From contig NZ_JAJIRT010000007.1 in the NCBI RefSeq assembly GCF_025717675.1, positions 186,001 to 250,000 of the forward strand: a stretch of 64,000 nt of DNA, written 5' to 3'. The position numbers were made by a program, and so were the translations under genes. Origin of the DNA: Paucibacter sp. DJ2R-2. Its GTDB lineage: Bacteria > Pseudomonadota > Gammaproteobacteria > Burkholderiales > Burkholderiaceae_C. Position 1 is the stretch's first letter, and each line of letters opens with the position of its first letter. The notes beneath the pieces are model-generated. The model did no database searches and was not told where the DNA came from. It was given only the letters and a program-made list of their open reading frames with translations. Positions 8,862 through 17,558 of the stretch are shown one piece after another.

Positions 8862-9941
8862 TCAGGAGCCTGCCTCCCTCAATTTGGCCTGCCGCCATGC
8901 CGCCGGCGTGGCGCCCTCGGCCTTCTTGAAGCTGCTGTAAAAGGTCGACATCGACAGGTATCCCGAGGCTTCGGCGACCTGTTCCATGGACGAAGGGCCC
9001 GGCGCGCCGAGCAACTGCTTGGCGGCTTCAATGCGGTGCTGGTTGAGGTATTGCCGGAAAGTGATGTCGTGGTTGTCGTTCAGCAGCTGTGACAAACGCG
9101 CCGGCGGCATGGACAAGCGCCGGGCGAGCTTGTTCAGGCTGAGGCTGGGGTCGCGGTAGAGCTGTTCTTCGACCATCAGGCGATGCAAGGCCGCGAGCTC
9201 CGCCTCGGCTTCGGCCGGGGCAATCTTGCGTTGCTGGTAGGGCTCGCTGAGCGGGGCTGGCGCAGGCAACGCAGGCCGGCGAAACACCGCGAAGGCAATG
9301 CTCAGGCAAACCAGCACCGAGAAGGACAAGGCGCCGGAGATGTAGGAGGTCCAGCCCGACCAAAAATAGGCCGCCCAGACCAGGCTGACCCCGGCCGTGA
9401 CGGCCGCGGCAAAGCCCGTCCCAAAGTCCAGCGGTGCGGCCTCGGTCACCCCGCTTGCAGACGCATCCATCGCTGGCGGCCGGCGCCACAGAAGCCACAA
9501 GCTGGCCGCGCTCAGCAGCAAGCAGGCGAGCCAGAAATACTGGATCGAGCGCCAGATCGGCCCTTGCCACAAGGCGGTATGGACCGAATAGGGGTAGAGC
9601 AGGCCGAATCCCAGCACCAGAGTCAGCAAGGCCAGCAGCCAGATCGGGTCCCGGCGCGTGCGTTCACCCTGCGCATCGCCGCAGGCGCGCACGAAAGCGA
9701 TCAAGCAGGGGCCGATCAGGAAGCATGCGGACAGACCGATCTGCAGCACCAGCTTGGCAATGTCCGGCCAAAAATAGAACAGCACCGACTTGCCCGTGCG
9801 CACACTGAGCATCAGCACCACGGCGGCCAGCCAGCGCTGAGCGGGGCTGACCGGCCGGCGCCAGAGCAACCAGGCTGTGAGCGCCAATCCATTGAAAGCA
9901 CCGAGGCCGGCAAAAAAGAACAGCAAATAGGACAGATCCAT
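8862..9941 (-). CDS. AraC-family regulator with N-terminal membrane domain
   Basis: About 359 aa. Residues 1-220 contain roughly seven hydrophobic helices (LSYLLFFFAGLGAFNGLALT, AAVVLMLSVRTGKSVLFYFW, and so on). Residues 255-355 are the AraC DNA-binding domain with two helix-turn-helices (LNKLARRLSMPPARLSQLLN and MEQVAEASGYLSMSTFYSSFKK). Membrane-bound AraC regulators of this form sense signals at the inner membrane. It is directly upstream of, and probably controls, the exported PfpI-fusion gene; this is inference. ATG 9941 is preferred to TTG 9953. Confidence 0.85.
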   Translation of the reverse strand: MDLSYLLFFFAGLGAFNGLALTAWLLWRRPVSPAQRWLAAVVLMLSVRTGKSVLFYFWPDIAKLVLQIGLSACFLIGPCLIAFVRACGDAQGERTRRDPIWLLALLTLVLGFGLLYPYSVHTALWQGPIWRSIQYFWLACLLLSAASLWLLWRRPPAMDASASGVTEAAPLDFGTGFAAAVTAGVSLVWAAYFWSGWTSYISGALSFSVLVCLSIAFAVFRRPALPAPAPLSEPYQQRKIAPAEAEAELAALHRLMVEEQLYRDPSLSLNKLARRLSMPPARLSQLLNDNHDITFRQYLNQHRIEAAKQLLGAPGPSSMEQVAEASGYLSMSTFYSSFKKAEGATPAAWRQAKLREAGS

Positions 9942-10092
9942 CGAACAAACCAAGTTTGAACAAGCCAGCAGTCGCAGCAGCGGCCTGCGCTTGCAGTATC
10001 AGGGCTCGCGATGAAGCCACCCGCCACGCTACACCAGCCACTCCCATGCCCAAAGTGACACAGGACATGCACAAAGCAAGAATCAAGCGACC

Positions 10093-12594
10093 CTAGTCTT
10101 CCTCGCCGCTTCGTTCCGCCTCCGGCGGCCCTACCCGTTCCCGGTCGGCTCCCATCGACAAAGGCCGGCGGTGCCAATAGCGCCGGTCCAGCAGGCGCTG
10201 ACAGCTGGCCGCCTCCTTTTCGCTGCGCCAGCGCCAGGCGCCGCAGTCCGGGCTGTTGAAGACCTCTATGCCGGCCGCCTGGTAACGCGCCAAGACCGGC
10301 AAAGCCGGGTGGCCAAAGCGGTTGCGGTAGCCCGACTGGACCACCGCCCAGCGCGGCGCCACCGCGGCCAGCAGCTCGGGCGTGGACGAGGTCTTGCTGC
10401 CGTGGTGCGGCACCAGCAGCAGCTCGGCCCGCAGCGCCCCAGGCCGATGGCGGCGCAGCAGTTCCGCCTCCTGCCCCGCCTCCAGATCGCCCATCAAGAG
10501 CGCGGTCTGCTGGCCCGAGGCATTGCGCACATGCAGCACGCAAGACAGCTCATTGCTCTTGAGCTGCTGCTGACGGACCTGCTCAGCGCTCGGATGCAGC
10601 AGCTCAAACTGCACGCCGTCCCAGACCCAGCGCTCGCCAGCATTGCAAGGCAACGAGCTCTGAAACAAGCGGTGCAAGGGATGGCTGGGCTCCAACGAGC
10701 TGCGCAAACCCTGCACCGGCAGGCCGGCCGCCACCGAGGCGGCACCGCCGACATGGTCGCTGTCGCGGTGGCTGAGCATCAATTGATCCAGTTGGCGCAC
10801 ACCCAGCGCGCGCAGCAGCGGCAGCAACACGCGCTGGCCGGCGTCCACCCCGGGCGCGTACTGCGGGCCGGCGTCATAGAGCAAAGCGTGATGCGCGGTG
10901 CGCAGCAGCACGGCGGTGCCCTGCCCCACATCGGCGGCCAGAAACTCGAACTCACCCTCGCTCGGGCGCTCAGGCGCCGGCCACAGCAGGGGCAAAGCCA
11001 GCGCCATGCCCAAGGCACGCAGACGCCATGGCAGAGGCAGCACCAACAAGACACCGGCCGCCAAACCCGCGGCCTGCGCCCACAAGGGCGCCACCGGCAC
11101 CGTCCAGACCGCCAGCGGCCAGCTCACCAGCCAGCGCAGCAAGGCCATCATCAGCTCCACACACCAAGCGCCCCAGATCCACAGCCCTGGCAGGATCGCG
11201 CCGCCGAGCGCCAAGGGCGTGATGACCAAGCTGACCCAGGGGATGGCCAAAAGATTCGCCAACACACCGACCAGAGACAGCTGCTGAAAGAACAAGAGGC
11301 TCAGCGGTGCCAGGCCCAGCGTGGCCACCGCCTGGTTGCGCAAGCCGGCCATCAGCTGCGCGCGCCAGCCACGCGCAGGTTCATCGTCACCAGCCGCCAT
11401 CAAGAGGCCCACGGCGCAAAAAGACAGCCAGAAGCCCGCCTGGCAAACCGCCCAGGGATCGACCACAGTGACCACAAGGGCAGAGAGCAGCAAAGCCAGC
11501 GGCCAGGGCCAACGCAAGCCCAGGCTGCGCAACAGGGCCAGGCTGGCCAGCATCCAGACGGTGCGCTGCGCCGGCACGCCCCAACCCGAAAACAAGGCAT
11601 AGGCCAGGGCTGCCGCCACGCCGCCCCACCGCGCCACCGCGGGCGCCGGGCAGCGCAGGCACAGGCGCGCACTGCCGCGCCAGGCCCAGCCCAGCAGGCC
11701 CTGGGCCGCCCAGGCGAACATGGTCACATGCAAGCCGCTGACGCTGAGCAAATGGCTCAGGCCGGTGTCGCGGAACAAGGCCCAGTCGGCGCGGCTGATG
11801 GCTGCCTGGTCGCCCAGGCTGAGTGCCGCCAGCACGCCGGCCGCGCCGGGCTCGCCGACGCGGCGCTGCAAGGCCTCGCGCAGTCGCTGACGCGCCGCAT
11901 CGATGCTGGTGATGGGGGCTTCCGCCAAGCGCCGCTGCGCTCCGCCAGGCCGCAGCACGCCGCTGGCACGCAGGCCTTGTTCGAACAGCCAGAGCTCGTA
12001 GTCAAAGCCATGCGGATTCATCAGCCCCTGTGGCTGCTTGAGCCGCACGAGCAACTGCCAGCGCTCTCCTGCTCGCAGGGGCGGCGGCGCGGCATCGGCA
12101 TGCTCGGCGTAAGCGCTCAGCAGCAGGCGCGACGGCAAAGTCAGCGGTGGATCGCTGGACAGAGGCCCGGCACGGGCGGACTCCAGCTCAAACTCAAAGC
12201 GCCAGCCAGGCGCGCCGGCCTGGCCCAGGGTGGCGGCCGGCAGCGAATCGACGCGGCCGATTAAGAGCAGGTCGCGCCCCTCCCAGGCTTCGGGCAGGCG
12301 CTCGGCCAAACGCAGCTCAGCACGCCAGCTGGCATAGCTGAAAGCCAGCAGCAAGCCCGCCAGGGCGGCCCACAGCAGCGCTGCGCGGCGCCGGCCCCAC
12401 CAGCGGCCGACCATGACGCAGCAGCCCAGACCCGCCAGCAAGCTGGCGGTGAACTCGGCCTCACCGGGCAGTTCGCGCTGGGTCTGCAGCAGCACCAGCC
12501 CGCCCAGCCAAGCCAGGACCGGCAAGGCCAAGAGCACCGGCCAGAGAACAGCTCCAGCAGGACCAGGGGATTCATCGAATGCGGGAGAGCGCAT
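10093..12594 (-). CDS. comEC: DNA internalisation channel protein ComEC/Rec2
   Basis: About 833 aa. The N-terminal membrane segments and OB-like DUF4131 region (with RVDSLPAATLGQAGAPGWRF) are followed by the competence domain (DTGLSHLLSVSGLHVTMFAW, then many membrane helices to about residue 540) and a C-terminal metallo-beta-lactamase domain with LMLSHRDSDHVGGAASV and LLVPHHGSKTSS. ComEC carries transforming DNA through the inner membrane and degrades one strand. ATG 12594 is chosen over 12687 because it begins directly before the first hydrophobic stretch and has GGAG upstream. No other competence gene is in the window. Confidence 0.9.
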   Translation of the reverse strand: MRSPAFDESPGPAGAVLWPVLLALPVLAWLGGLVLLQTQRELPGEAEFTASLLAGLGCCVMVGRWWGRRRAALLWAALAGLLLAFSYASWRAELRLAERLPEAWEGRDLLLIGRVDSLPAATLGQAGAPGWRFEFELESARAGPLSSDPPLTLPSRLLLSAYAEHADAAPPPLRAGERWQLLVRLKQPQGLMNPHGFDYELWLFEQGLRASGVLRPGGAQRRLAEAPITSIDAARQRLREALQRRVGEPGAAGVLAALSLGDQAAISRADWALFRDTGLSHLLSVSGLHVTMFAWAAQGLLGWAWRGSARLCLRCPAPAVARWGGVAAALAYALFSGWGVPAQRTVWMLASLALLRSLGLRWPWPLALLLSALVVTVVDPWAVCQAGFWLSFCAVGLLMAAGDDEPARGWRAQLMAGLRNQAVATLGLAPLSLLFFQQLSLVGVLANLLAIPWVSLVITPLALGGAILPGLWIWGAWCVELMMALLRWLVSWPLAVWTVPVAPLWAQAAGLAAGVLLVLPLPWRLRALGMALALPLLWPAPERPSEGEFEFLAADVGQGTAVLLRTAHHALLYDAGPQYAPGVDAGQRVLLPLLRALGVRQLDQLMLSHRDSDHVGGAASVAAGLPVQGLRSSLEPSHPLHRLFQSSLPCNAGERWVWDGVQFELLHPSAEQVRQQQLKSNELSCVLHVRNASGQQTALLMGDLEAGQEAELLRRHRPGALRAELLLVPHHGSKTSSTPELLAAVAPRWAVVQSGYRNRFGHPALPVLARYQAAGIEVFNSPDCGAWRWRSEKEAASCQRLLDRRYWHRRPLSMGADRERVGPPEAERSGEED

Positions 12595-12777
12595 CACAAA
12601 CACAGGCTCCGGGGTCCGCGCGCTGCGGGCCTCACCCGGCCCTGAGGAAAGGGGGCGGCAGGCCGCTCGGTGTAGGATGCGCGCCACCCGATCGTAGCCA
12701 GGGCAGCGCCGCTTTCACAGCCGCCCGCCCACGCAGCGATCCTCCGAATTCAGCATGCAGAAGAAAGCGGCCTCGCC

Positions 12778-13254
12778 ATGAGCAACAGCACTCCCAACGT
12801 CTACACCACGCTCGAAACCCTGGGCATCACCCTGCCGCCACTGGCCGTTCCCGCCGCGGCATACGTGCCTTTCGTGCGCACCGGCAATCTGGTCTTCTTG
12901 TCCGGCCACCTGGCCAAGCAAGACGGCAAGGTTTGGGTCGGCCAGCTGGGCCGCGACACCGACACCGCCACCGGCCAGGCCGCCGCGCGCGCCATCGCCA
13001 TCGATCTGATGGGCACCTTGCACGCTGCCGTGGGCGATTTGAACAAGATCAAGCGCATCGTCAAGCTTATGAGCCTGGTCAACAGCGCCCCCGATTTCAC
13101 CGAACACCATCTGGTCACCAATGGCGCGTCCGAGCTGATCGGCCAGGTCTTCGGCGCCAAGGGGGCCCACGCCCGCAGCGCGTTTGGCGTGGCGCAGATC
13201 CCCATGGGTGCCTGCGTCGAGATCGAGATGATTGTGGAAGTGGAAGCCGACTGA
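12778..13254 (+). CDS. RidA/YjgF family protein
   Basis: A 158-aa member of the longer RidA-like class. RidA proper deaminates reactive enamine/imine intermediates formed by PLP enzymes. Features are the strand-rich core GNLVFLSGHLA, and ARSAFGVAQIPMGACVEIEMIVEV with the conserved Arg that binds the substrate carboxylate. The paralogue class (about 155 aa) is less well characterised than RidA itself. The stop shares one base with the start of dsbB, so the two are co-translated. Confidence 0.88.
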   Translation: MSNSTPNVYTTLETLGITLPPLAVPAAAYVPFVRTGNLVFLSGHLAKQDGKVWVGQLGRDTDTATGQAAARAIAIDLMGTLHAAVGDLNKIKRIVKLMSLVNSAPDFTEHHLVTNGASELIGQVFGAKGAHARSAFGVAQIPMGACVEIEMIVEVEAD

Positions 13255-13748
13255 TGTTCCTCAAGGTCTCAAAGTTCCCCGATCAGGCGCTGGCCGCCAT
13301 CGGCTTGGGCAGCCTGGCTGCCGTGGCCTTCGCCCTGATCGCCCAGCATGGTTTCGGGGTCAAGCCCTGCCCCTGGTGCGTGATGCAGCGTGGCATCTTT
13401 TTATTGATTGCCGCAGTCGCCCTCTTAGGCTGGTTGTTCAAGCGCCAGCGGCCGCTTCGCACAGCCAGCCTGCTTGGGCTGCTGCTGCTGGCTGTAGCTG
13501 GCTTGGCCTCGGCCTATTACCAGCATGAGGTGGCCGCGCTGATGGACACCTGCAAGCTGACCTTCGCCGAGACCGTGCTCGAGGCGCTGGATCTGGAAAT
13601 GCGCTGGCCGTTTGTCTTCATGGTCACTGCCACCTGCAAAGAGGCCGCGGCCTATCGCTTGTTGGGCCTGCCCTATGAGATCTGGAGCGGCCTGTCCTTC
13701 CTGCTGATCGGCGGCCTGAGTCTGCTGGCGCTCAACAAGAAACGCTGA
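13254..13748 (+). CDS. dsbB: Disulfide bond formation protein B
   Basis: A 164-aa four-helix inner-membrane protein that reoxidises DsbA and passes electrons to quinones. The first redox pair is Cys39-Pro-Trp-Cys42 in the first periplasmic loop (KPCPWCVMQR). The second periplasmic pair is Cys101 (MDTCKLTF) and Cys129 (TATCKEA). The Arg after CPWCVMQ is the usual quinone-site residue. The start overlaps the stop of the RidA gene (TGATG), while dsbA is not in the window. Confidence 0.93.
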   Translation: MFLKVSKFPDQALAAIGLGSLAAVAFALIAQHGFGVKPCPWCVMQRGIFLLIAAVALLGWLFKRQRPLRTASLLGLLLLAVAGLASAYYQHEVAALMDTCKLTFAETVLEALDLEMRWPFVFMVTATCKEAAAYRLLGLPYEIWSGLSFLLIGGLSLLALNKKR

Positions 13749-13794
13749 TCCCGATCAAGGCTGAGACGGCAGCCCGGCCTTAGGCTGGGCACCC

Positions 13795-15078
13795 ATGTCG
13801 ATCCAGCCTTCCCCTTCATCCCCTCCAAAGGCCCCAGCCGCTGACACCGAGCGCGTGCTCATCGTCGGCGGCGGCCCCGCGGGCCTCAGCATGGCCTGCG
13901 CCCTGGCCGATGCCGGCATCAGCAGCTGCGTGCTGGAAGCCGCGCCGCTCAGCGCCCTGCAAGATCCGGCCGAAGACGGCCGCGAAATCGCCCTGACCCA
14001 CCCGGGCCGCGCCGTGCTGGAAGCGCTGGGCCAATGGGCCTTGCTGCCGCCGGAGGAAATCGCACCCTTGCGCCGCGCCCATGTCTTTAACGGCGAGGCG
14101 CCCGAGCACCTGGGCTTTGGCACCACCGATGGCCAAGGCGAGCTGGGCTATCTGGTGGCCAACCACTGGCTGCGGCGCATCGCTTACCGGGCGGTGGAGC
14201 GGCGAGCAGACCGCATCGAGCTGCGCACCGACTGCCGCGTCAGCGGCCTGAATCTGAACGCCACGCCCGAGCTGGCCGAAGTGCGCTTGAGCACAGGCGA
14301 AAGCCTGCGCGCGCCGCTGGTGATCGCCGCCGACAGCCGCTTTTCCACGGTGCGGCGCATGGCCGGCATCGGTGCGCAGATGCGCGACTTCGGCCGCAGC
14401 GTCATCGTCTGCCGCTTGGCCCACAGCGGGCCGAACGAGGGCATCGCGCTGGAGTGTTTTCACTATGGCCACACCTTGGCCCTGCTGCCGCTCAACGGCG
14501 GCTGCAGCTCCCTGGTCTTGACCGTCAGCGCCGAGCGCGCGGCCGAGATGCAGGCCTGGGATGCGGAGCGCTTCCGCGCCTGGGTGCAGGCCCAGCTGCA
14601 AGGCCGCCTCGGCGAGATCAGCCTGGCCAGCCCGCGCCACCTCTACCCCCTGGTCGCCTGCTACGCCCACCGTTTCACCACCCGGCGCCTGGCCCTGGTC
14701 GGCGACGCCGCCGTGGGCATGCATCCGGTCACCGCGCATGGCTACAACTTCGGACTCTACGGGGTGCAGAAGCTGGCAAACATCCTGGGCACGGCCCATG
14801 CGCAGTGCCAGGACCTCGGTGATGCCGCGCTGCTGCAACGTTATGCTGCCAAGCACCGCCGCCGCACCTGGGCGATCTACCAGGGCACCAATGCGGTGGT
14901 GAATCTATTCACCGACGAGCGCGCACCGGCCCGGCTTTTGCGCAAGGGCGTGCTGCAAATCGCCCGCCGACTACCGCCGCTGCAGGCGGCCATCAGCGCC
15001 CAGCTGACCGGCCGCACGCCGCCGCTGCCACTACCGCTGTTGCGCGGCTTGCAGGCGCTGCGCGCGATCCGGAGCTAG
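13795..15078 (+). CDS. ubiM: FAD-dependent ubiquinone-type hydroxylase, likely UbiM
   Basis: A 427-aa flavoprotein monooxygenase of the UbiH/UbiF/VisC group. The N-terminal FAD dinucleotide motif is VLIVGGGPAGLSMACALADAG (about residues 21-41, broken here by length), followed by the second FAD motif around RRLALVGDAAVGMHPVTAHG (about 299-318). The phrase GMHPVTAHGYNFGLYG resembles UbiM, the hydroxylase that replaces other Ubi hydroxylases in several proteobacteria, more than UbiH or UbiI. The exact ring position is not determinable here. Confidence 0.7.
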   Translation: MSIQPSPSSPPKAPAADTERVLIVGGGPAGLSMACALADAGISSCVLEAAPLSALQDPAEDGREIALTHPGRAVLEALGQWALLPPEEIAPLRRAHVFNGEAPEHLGFGTTDGQGELGYLVANHWLRRIAYRAVERRADRIELRTDCRVSGLNLNATPELAEVRLSTGESLRAPLVIAADSRFSTVRRMAGIGAQMRDFGRSVIVCRLAHSGPNEGIALECFHYGHTLALLPLNGGCSSLVLTVSAERAAEMQAWDAERFRAWVQAQLQGRLGEISLASPRHLYPLVACYAHRFTTRRLALVGDAAVGMHPVTAHGYNFGLYGVQKLANILGTAHAQCQDLGDAALLQRYAAKHRRRTWAIYQGTNAVVNLFTDERAPARLLRKGVLQIARRLPPLQAAISAQLTGRTPPLPLPLLRGLQALRAIRS

Positions 15079-15091
15079 GCGGCGGACTTCA

Positions 15092-15547
15092 TCAACGATC
15101 GTCGCCGTGGCCACGGTGGCGGCCGCGATCATGATGGTGGTCGTGGTCCCGGCCATGGCGGCTCGAGCGCCAGCCCTCATCATCGCCACGGCGAGGGCCA
15201 TAAGGCTCGCGATACCAGCCCTCCTGAACGAAGTACACCGGCCGGCCGCAGGCGCCGTAATAGCCGCAATGGCGCGCCCAGTGGCGGGCATGGCCGGGCG
15301 GCACAAAGAGATACCAGGGCTCCACACGCAGACGTTCACGGTGGTGGTGTGGCCGCCCCTGCACCCAAACCGGTTCGTTGTAGATCAGGCGTGGCGCCGA
15401 GCCGGCCGAGCCCAGGTCGATGCGGCCATAAAAGCCCGGCTGACCGACCGACACGGACACGCCGATGTCGGACGCCTGGGCGGCTTGCCCCAAACAGGCC
15501 AGGCCCAAGGCCAGGCCGGCAAAAACGGAAGTGCGCAAGGTCCACAT
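15092..15547 (-). CDS. Secreted His/Arg-rich small protein, function unknown
   Basis: A 151-aa protein with a signal peptide ending at AAQAS. The middle is rich in Tyr/Trp/Gly, and the last 35 residues are a run of His, Asp, Arg and Gly (HGRDHDHHHDRGRHRGHGD). This tail could bind divalent metal, but that is a composition-based guess. Proteins of this layout are common in Burkholderiales and have no known function. It converges with the UbiM-like gene. Confidence 0.65.
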   Translation of the reverse strand: MWTLRTSVFAGLALGLACLGQAAQASDIGVSVSVGQPGFYGRIDLGSAGSAPRLIYNEPVWVQGRPHHHRERLRVEPWYLFVPPGHARHWARHCGYYGACGRPVYFVQEGWYREPYGPRRGDDEGWRSSRHGRDHDHHHDRGRHRGHGDDR

Positions 15548-15658
15548 GATTCAAGCTCCGAGGGGCCGGTGATGCCCTCAGCAACGCTCGAACGCGACAG
15601 GCCGATGACGACAAGGATCCTCAGGCTGTAAGCAAATGCGCGCCGCTCGCCTGAACAC

Positions 15659-17488
15659 TCAGTCGCCACGCACCGCGCCGTCGCGCCGCGGGTCGGCCCC
15701 GCCGAGCCAGCCCGTGGGACTGCGCTGAATGGCCTGGATACCGCTGGTCAGCTCGGTTTCCACCAAGCGGTGGCCGCGCGCCTGCAAGTCCTCGCGCGTG
15801 GCCGCCGGAAAACGCCCTTGCTCCAAAAACACAGGGCCGCCGAAGTTGCCGAAATTGGGCAGGTCCAGCGCCTGCTGCACATCGAGCTGCCAGTCGGCCG
15901 TGGCCAGCAATGTCTTGGCCACGAAATGGATGATGGCCGGCCCGCCGGGCGAGCCCAGGCTCATGCTCAGGCGGCGTCCGCTGGCGTCAAACACCAGCGT
16001 CGGCGCCATGCTGGAGCGCGGGCGCTTGCCCGGCTGCAGGCGGTTGGCGACCGGCCGGCCCTGCTCATCGCGCGGCGCCAGGGCAAAGTCGGTCAGCTGG
16101 TTGTTGAGCATGAAGCCACCGGCCAGGCCGGTGCCGCCGTCGCTCATCAGGCGGGCGCCAAAACCGGCCTCGATCGAGGTGGTCATGGCCACGGCCCGGC
16201 CGGCCGCGTCGATGATGCTGATGTGGCTGGTGCCATGCTCGGGCTGATCGGGCATGGGCGCCCAGCCCACGCGCACGGGCGCGGCTGGCTGGCCCGCGGC
16301 GGCGCTGGCCATGCTGCGCGGGCCGATCAGGGCCGCGCGCCCCTGCAGGTATTCGGGCGCCAGCAGGCTGCGCCAGTCGCCGCCGGGCGCGGCCACGAAA
16401 TCGGGGTCGGCGATGTACTGCGCGCGGTCGGCAAAGGCCAGCTTGCTGGCCTCGGCATAACGGTGCAGCCAGGCGGCACTGGGCACGCCTTCGCTGAAAG
16501 CCTGGGCCGGGGTCTGCGCCGGCATCATGCCCAGCATCTGCATCACGGTCAGATGACCGGAGGACGGCGGCGGGAAACCGCAGACCTGCTGGCTGCGCCA
16601 GGGCGTGCACAGCACCTCGCGCTGGCGTGGCTGATAGCCGGCCAGATCGGCCTCGCTGAGCAGGCCGGGGTTGCTGGCATGGCCGCGCACGCGGCGCACG
16701 ATGTCCTGAGCGACAGTGCCTTTCAAAAAGGCATCGGCGCCGCCGGCCGCCACTTGGCGCAGCACAGCGGCCAGGGCCGGGTTGCGCAGCCGAGTCCCCT
16801 CGGGGAGGGCCTGGCCTTGGGCATCGAAAAAGTAGGCGCCGGCCTGCGGGTCCTGGCGCAGCGCGGCATTGTTGGCCAGTTGTTTGTGGCTGCGCCCGCT
16901 CAAGGCATAGCCCTGCTCGCAGAGGCGGATGGCCGGATCGAACAGACGGGCCCAGGGCAGCTTGCCGTGCTGCGCATGGGCTTGCTCCAGCATGCGCAAG
17001 AGACCCGGCGTGCCGACCGAGCGGCCACCGACCACGGCCTGCAGATAGGGCATGGGCTTGCCGTCGGGCTTGAGGAAGAGGTTCTCGTCGGCCGCAGCCG
17101 GGGCGGTCTCGCGGCCATCAAAGGCCTGCACCTTGGCGCCATCCCAATGCAGCAAGAAGGCCCCGCCGCCGATGCCACTGGACTGCGGCTCGACCAGGGT
17201 CAGCACCATTTGCACGGCGATCGCGGCATCGAGCGCGCTGCCGCCGGCCAACAGGATCTCGCGCCCGGCATCCGAGGCCAGCGGGTGGGCCGCGGCCACG
17301 GCGAAATGGGCGCTGGCCTGGGCCTGCTTGGCTGTCCAGCCGCTGGCAGACTCGGGCTGAATCAGGTCCGCTGCACCCGACTTGGCGGCTTGGGGTGAAG
17401 AGTCCGGTGTGGAACAGGCGGCCAGCGCCAGCAAGGCCAAGACGCTCAGGGACAGCGCCGGACTCAGGGTGCGAACAACAAAAGACAT
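15659..17488 (-). CDS. ggt: Gamma-glutamyltransferase, predicted lipoprotein
   Basis: A 609-aa Ntn-hydrolase that cleaves gamma-glutamyl bonds of glutathione. The lipobox LALAACSTP suggests a lipid-attached Cys25, so the enzyme is probably periplasmic and membrane-anchored. Self-cleavage is expected before Thr420 in PEHGTSHISIID, which becomes the catalytic N-terminal Thr of the small subunit. Conserved GIGGGAF (near 106) and SMAPTLVFD lie in the large and small subunits. Length is normal. Confidence 0.93.
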   Translation of the reverse strand: MSFVVRTLSPALSLSVLALLALAACSTPDSSPQAAKSGAADLIQPESASGWTAKQAQASAHFAVAAAHPLASDAGREILLAGGSALDAAIAVQMVLTLVEPQSSGIGGGAFLLHWDGAKVQAFDGRETAPAAADENLFLKPDGKPMPYLQAVVGGRSVGTPGLLRMLEQAHAQHGKLPWARLFDPAIRLCEQGYALSGRSHKQLANNAALRQDPQAGAYFFDAQGQALPEGTRLRNPALAAVLRQVAAGGADAFLKGTVAQDIVRRVRGHASNPGLLSEADLAGYQPRQREVLCTPWRSQQVCGFPPPSSGHLTVMQMLGMMPAQTPAQAFSEGVPSAAWLHRYAEASKLAFADRAQYIADPDFVAAPGGDWRSLLAPEYLQGRAALIGPRSMASAAAGQPAAPVRVGWAPMPDQPEHGTSHISIIDAAGRAVAMTTSIEAGFGARLMSDGGTGLAGGFMLNNQLTDFALAPRDEQGRPVANRLQPGKRPRSSMAPTLVFDASGRRLSMSLGSPGGPAIIHFVAKTLLATADWQLDVQQALDLPNFGNFGGPVFLEQGRFPAATREDLQARGHRLVETELTSGIQAIQRSPTGWLGGADPRRDGAVRGD

Positions 17489-17558
17489 GGGGCAGCCGAT
17501 CGGGGCAGAAGGGTGACGGGAATGACCCGTCGATCCTAGTCCAGCCGCCGCCCTGCCC

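Noticed and set aside
10171-12264. 697-aa open frame on the plus strand
   Set aside because: Antisense to comEC, rich in Gln/Arg/Ala with no domain; a shadow of the real gene.
15770-17398. 542-aa open frame on the plus strand
   Set aside because: Antisense to ggt, whose catalytic motifs are intact; composition typical of a shadow.
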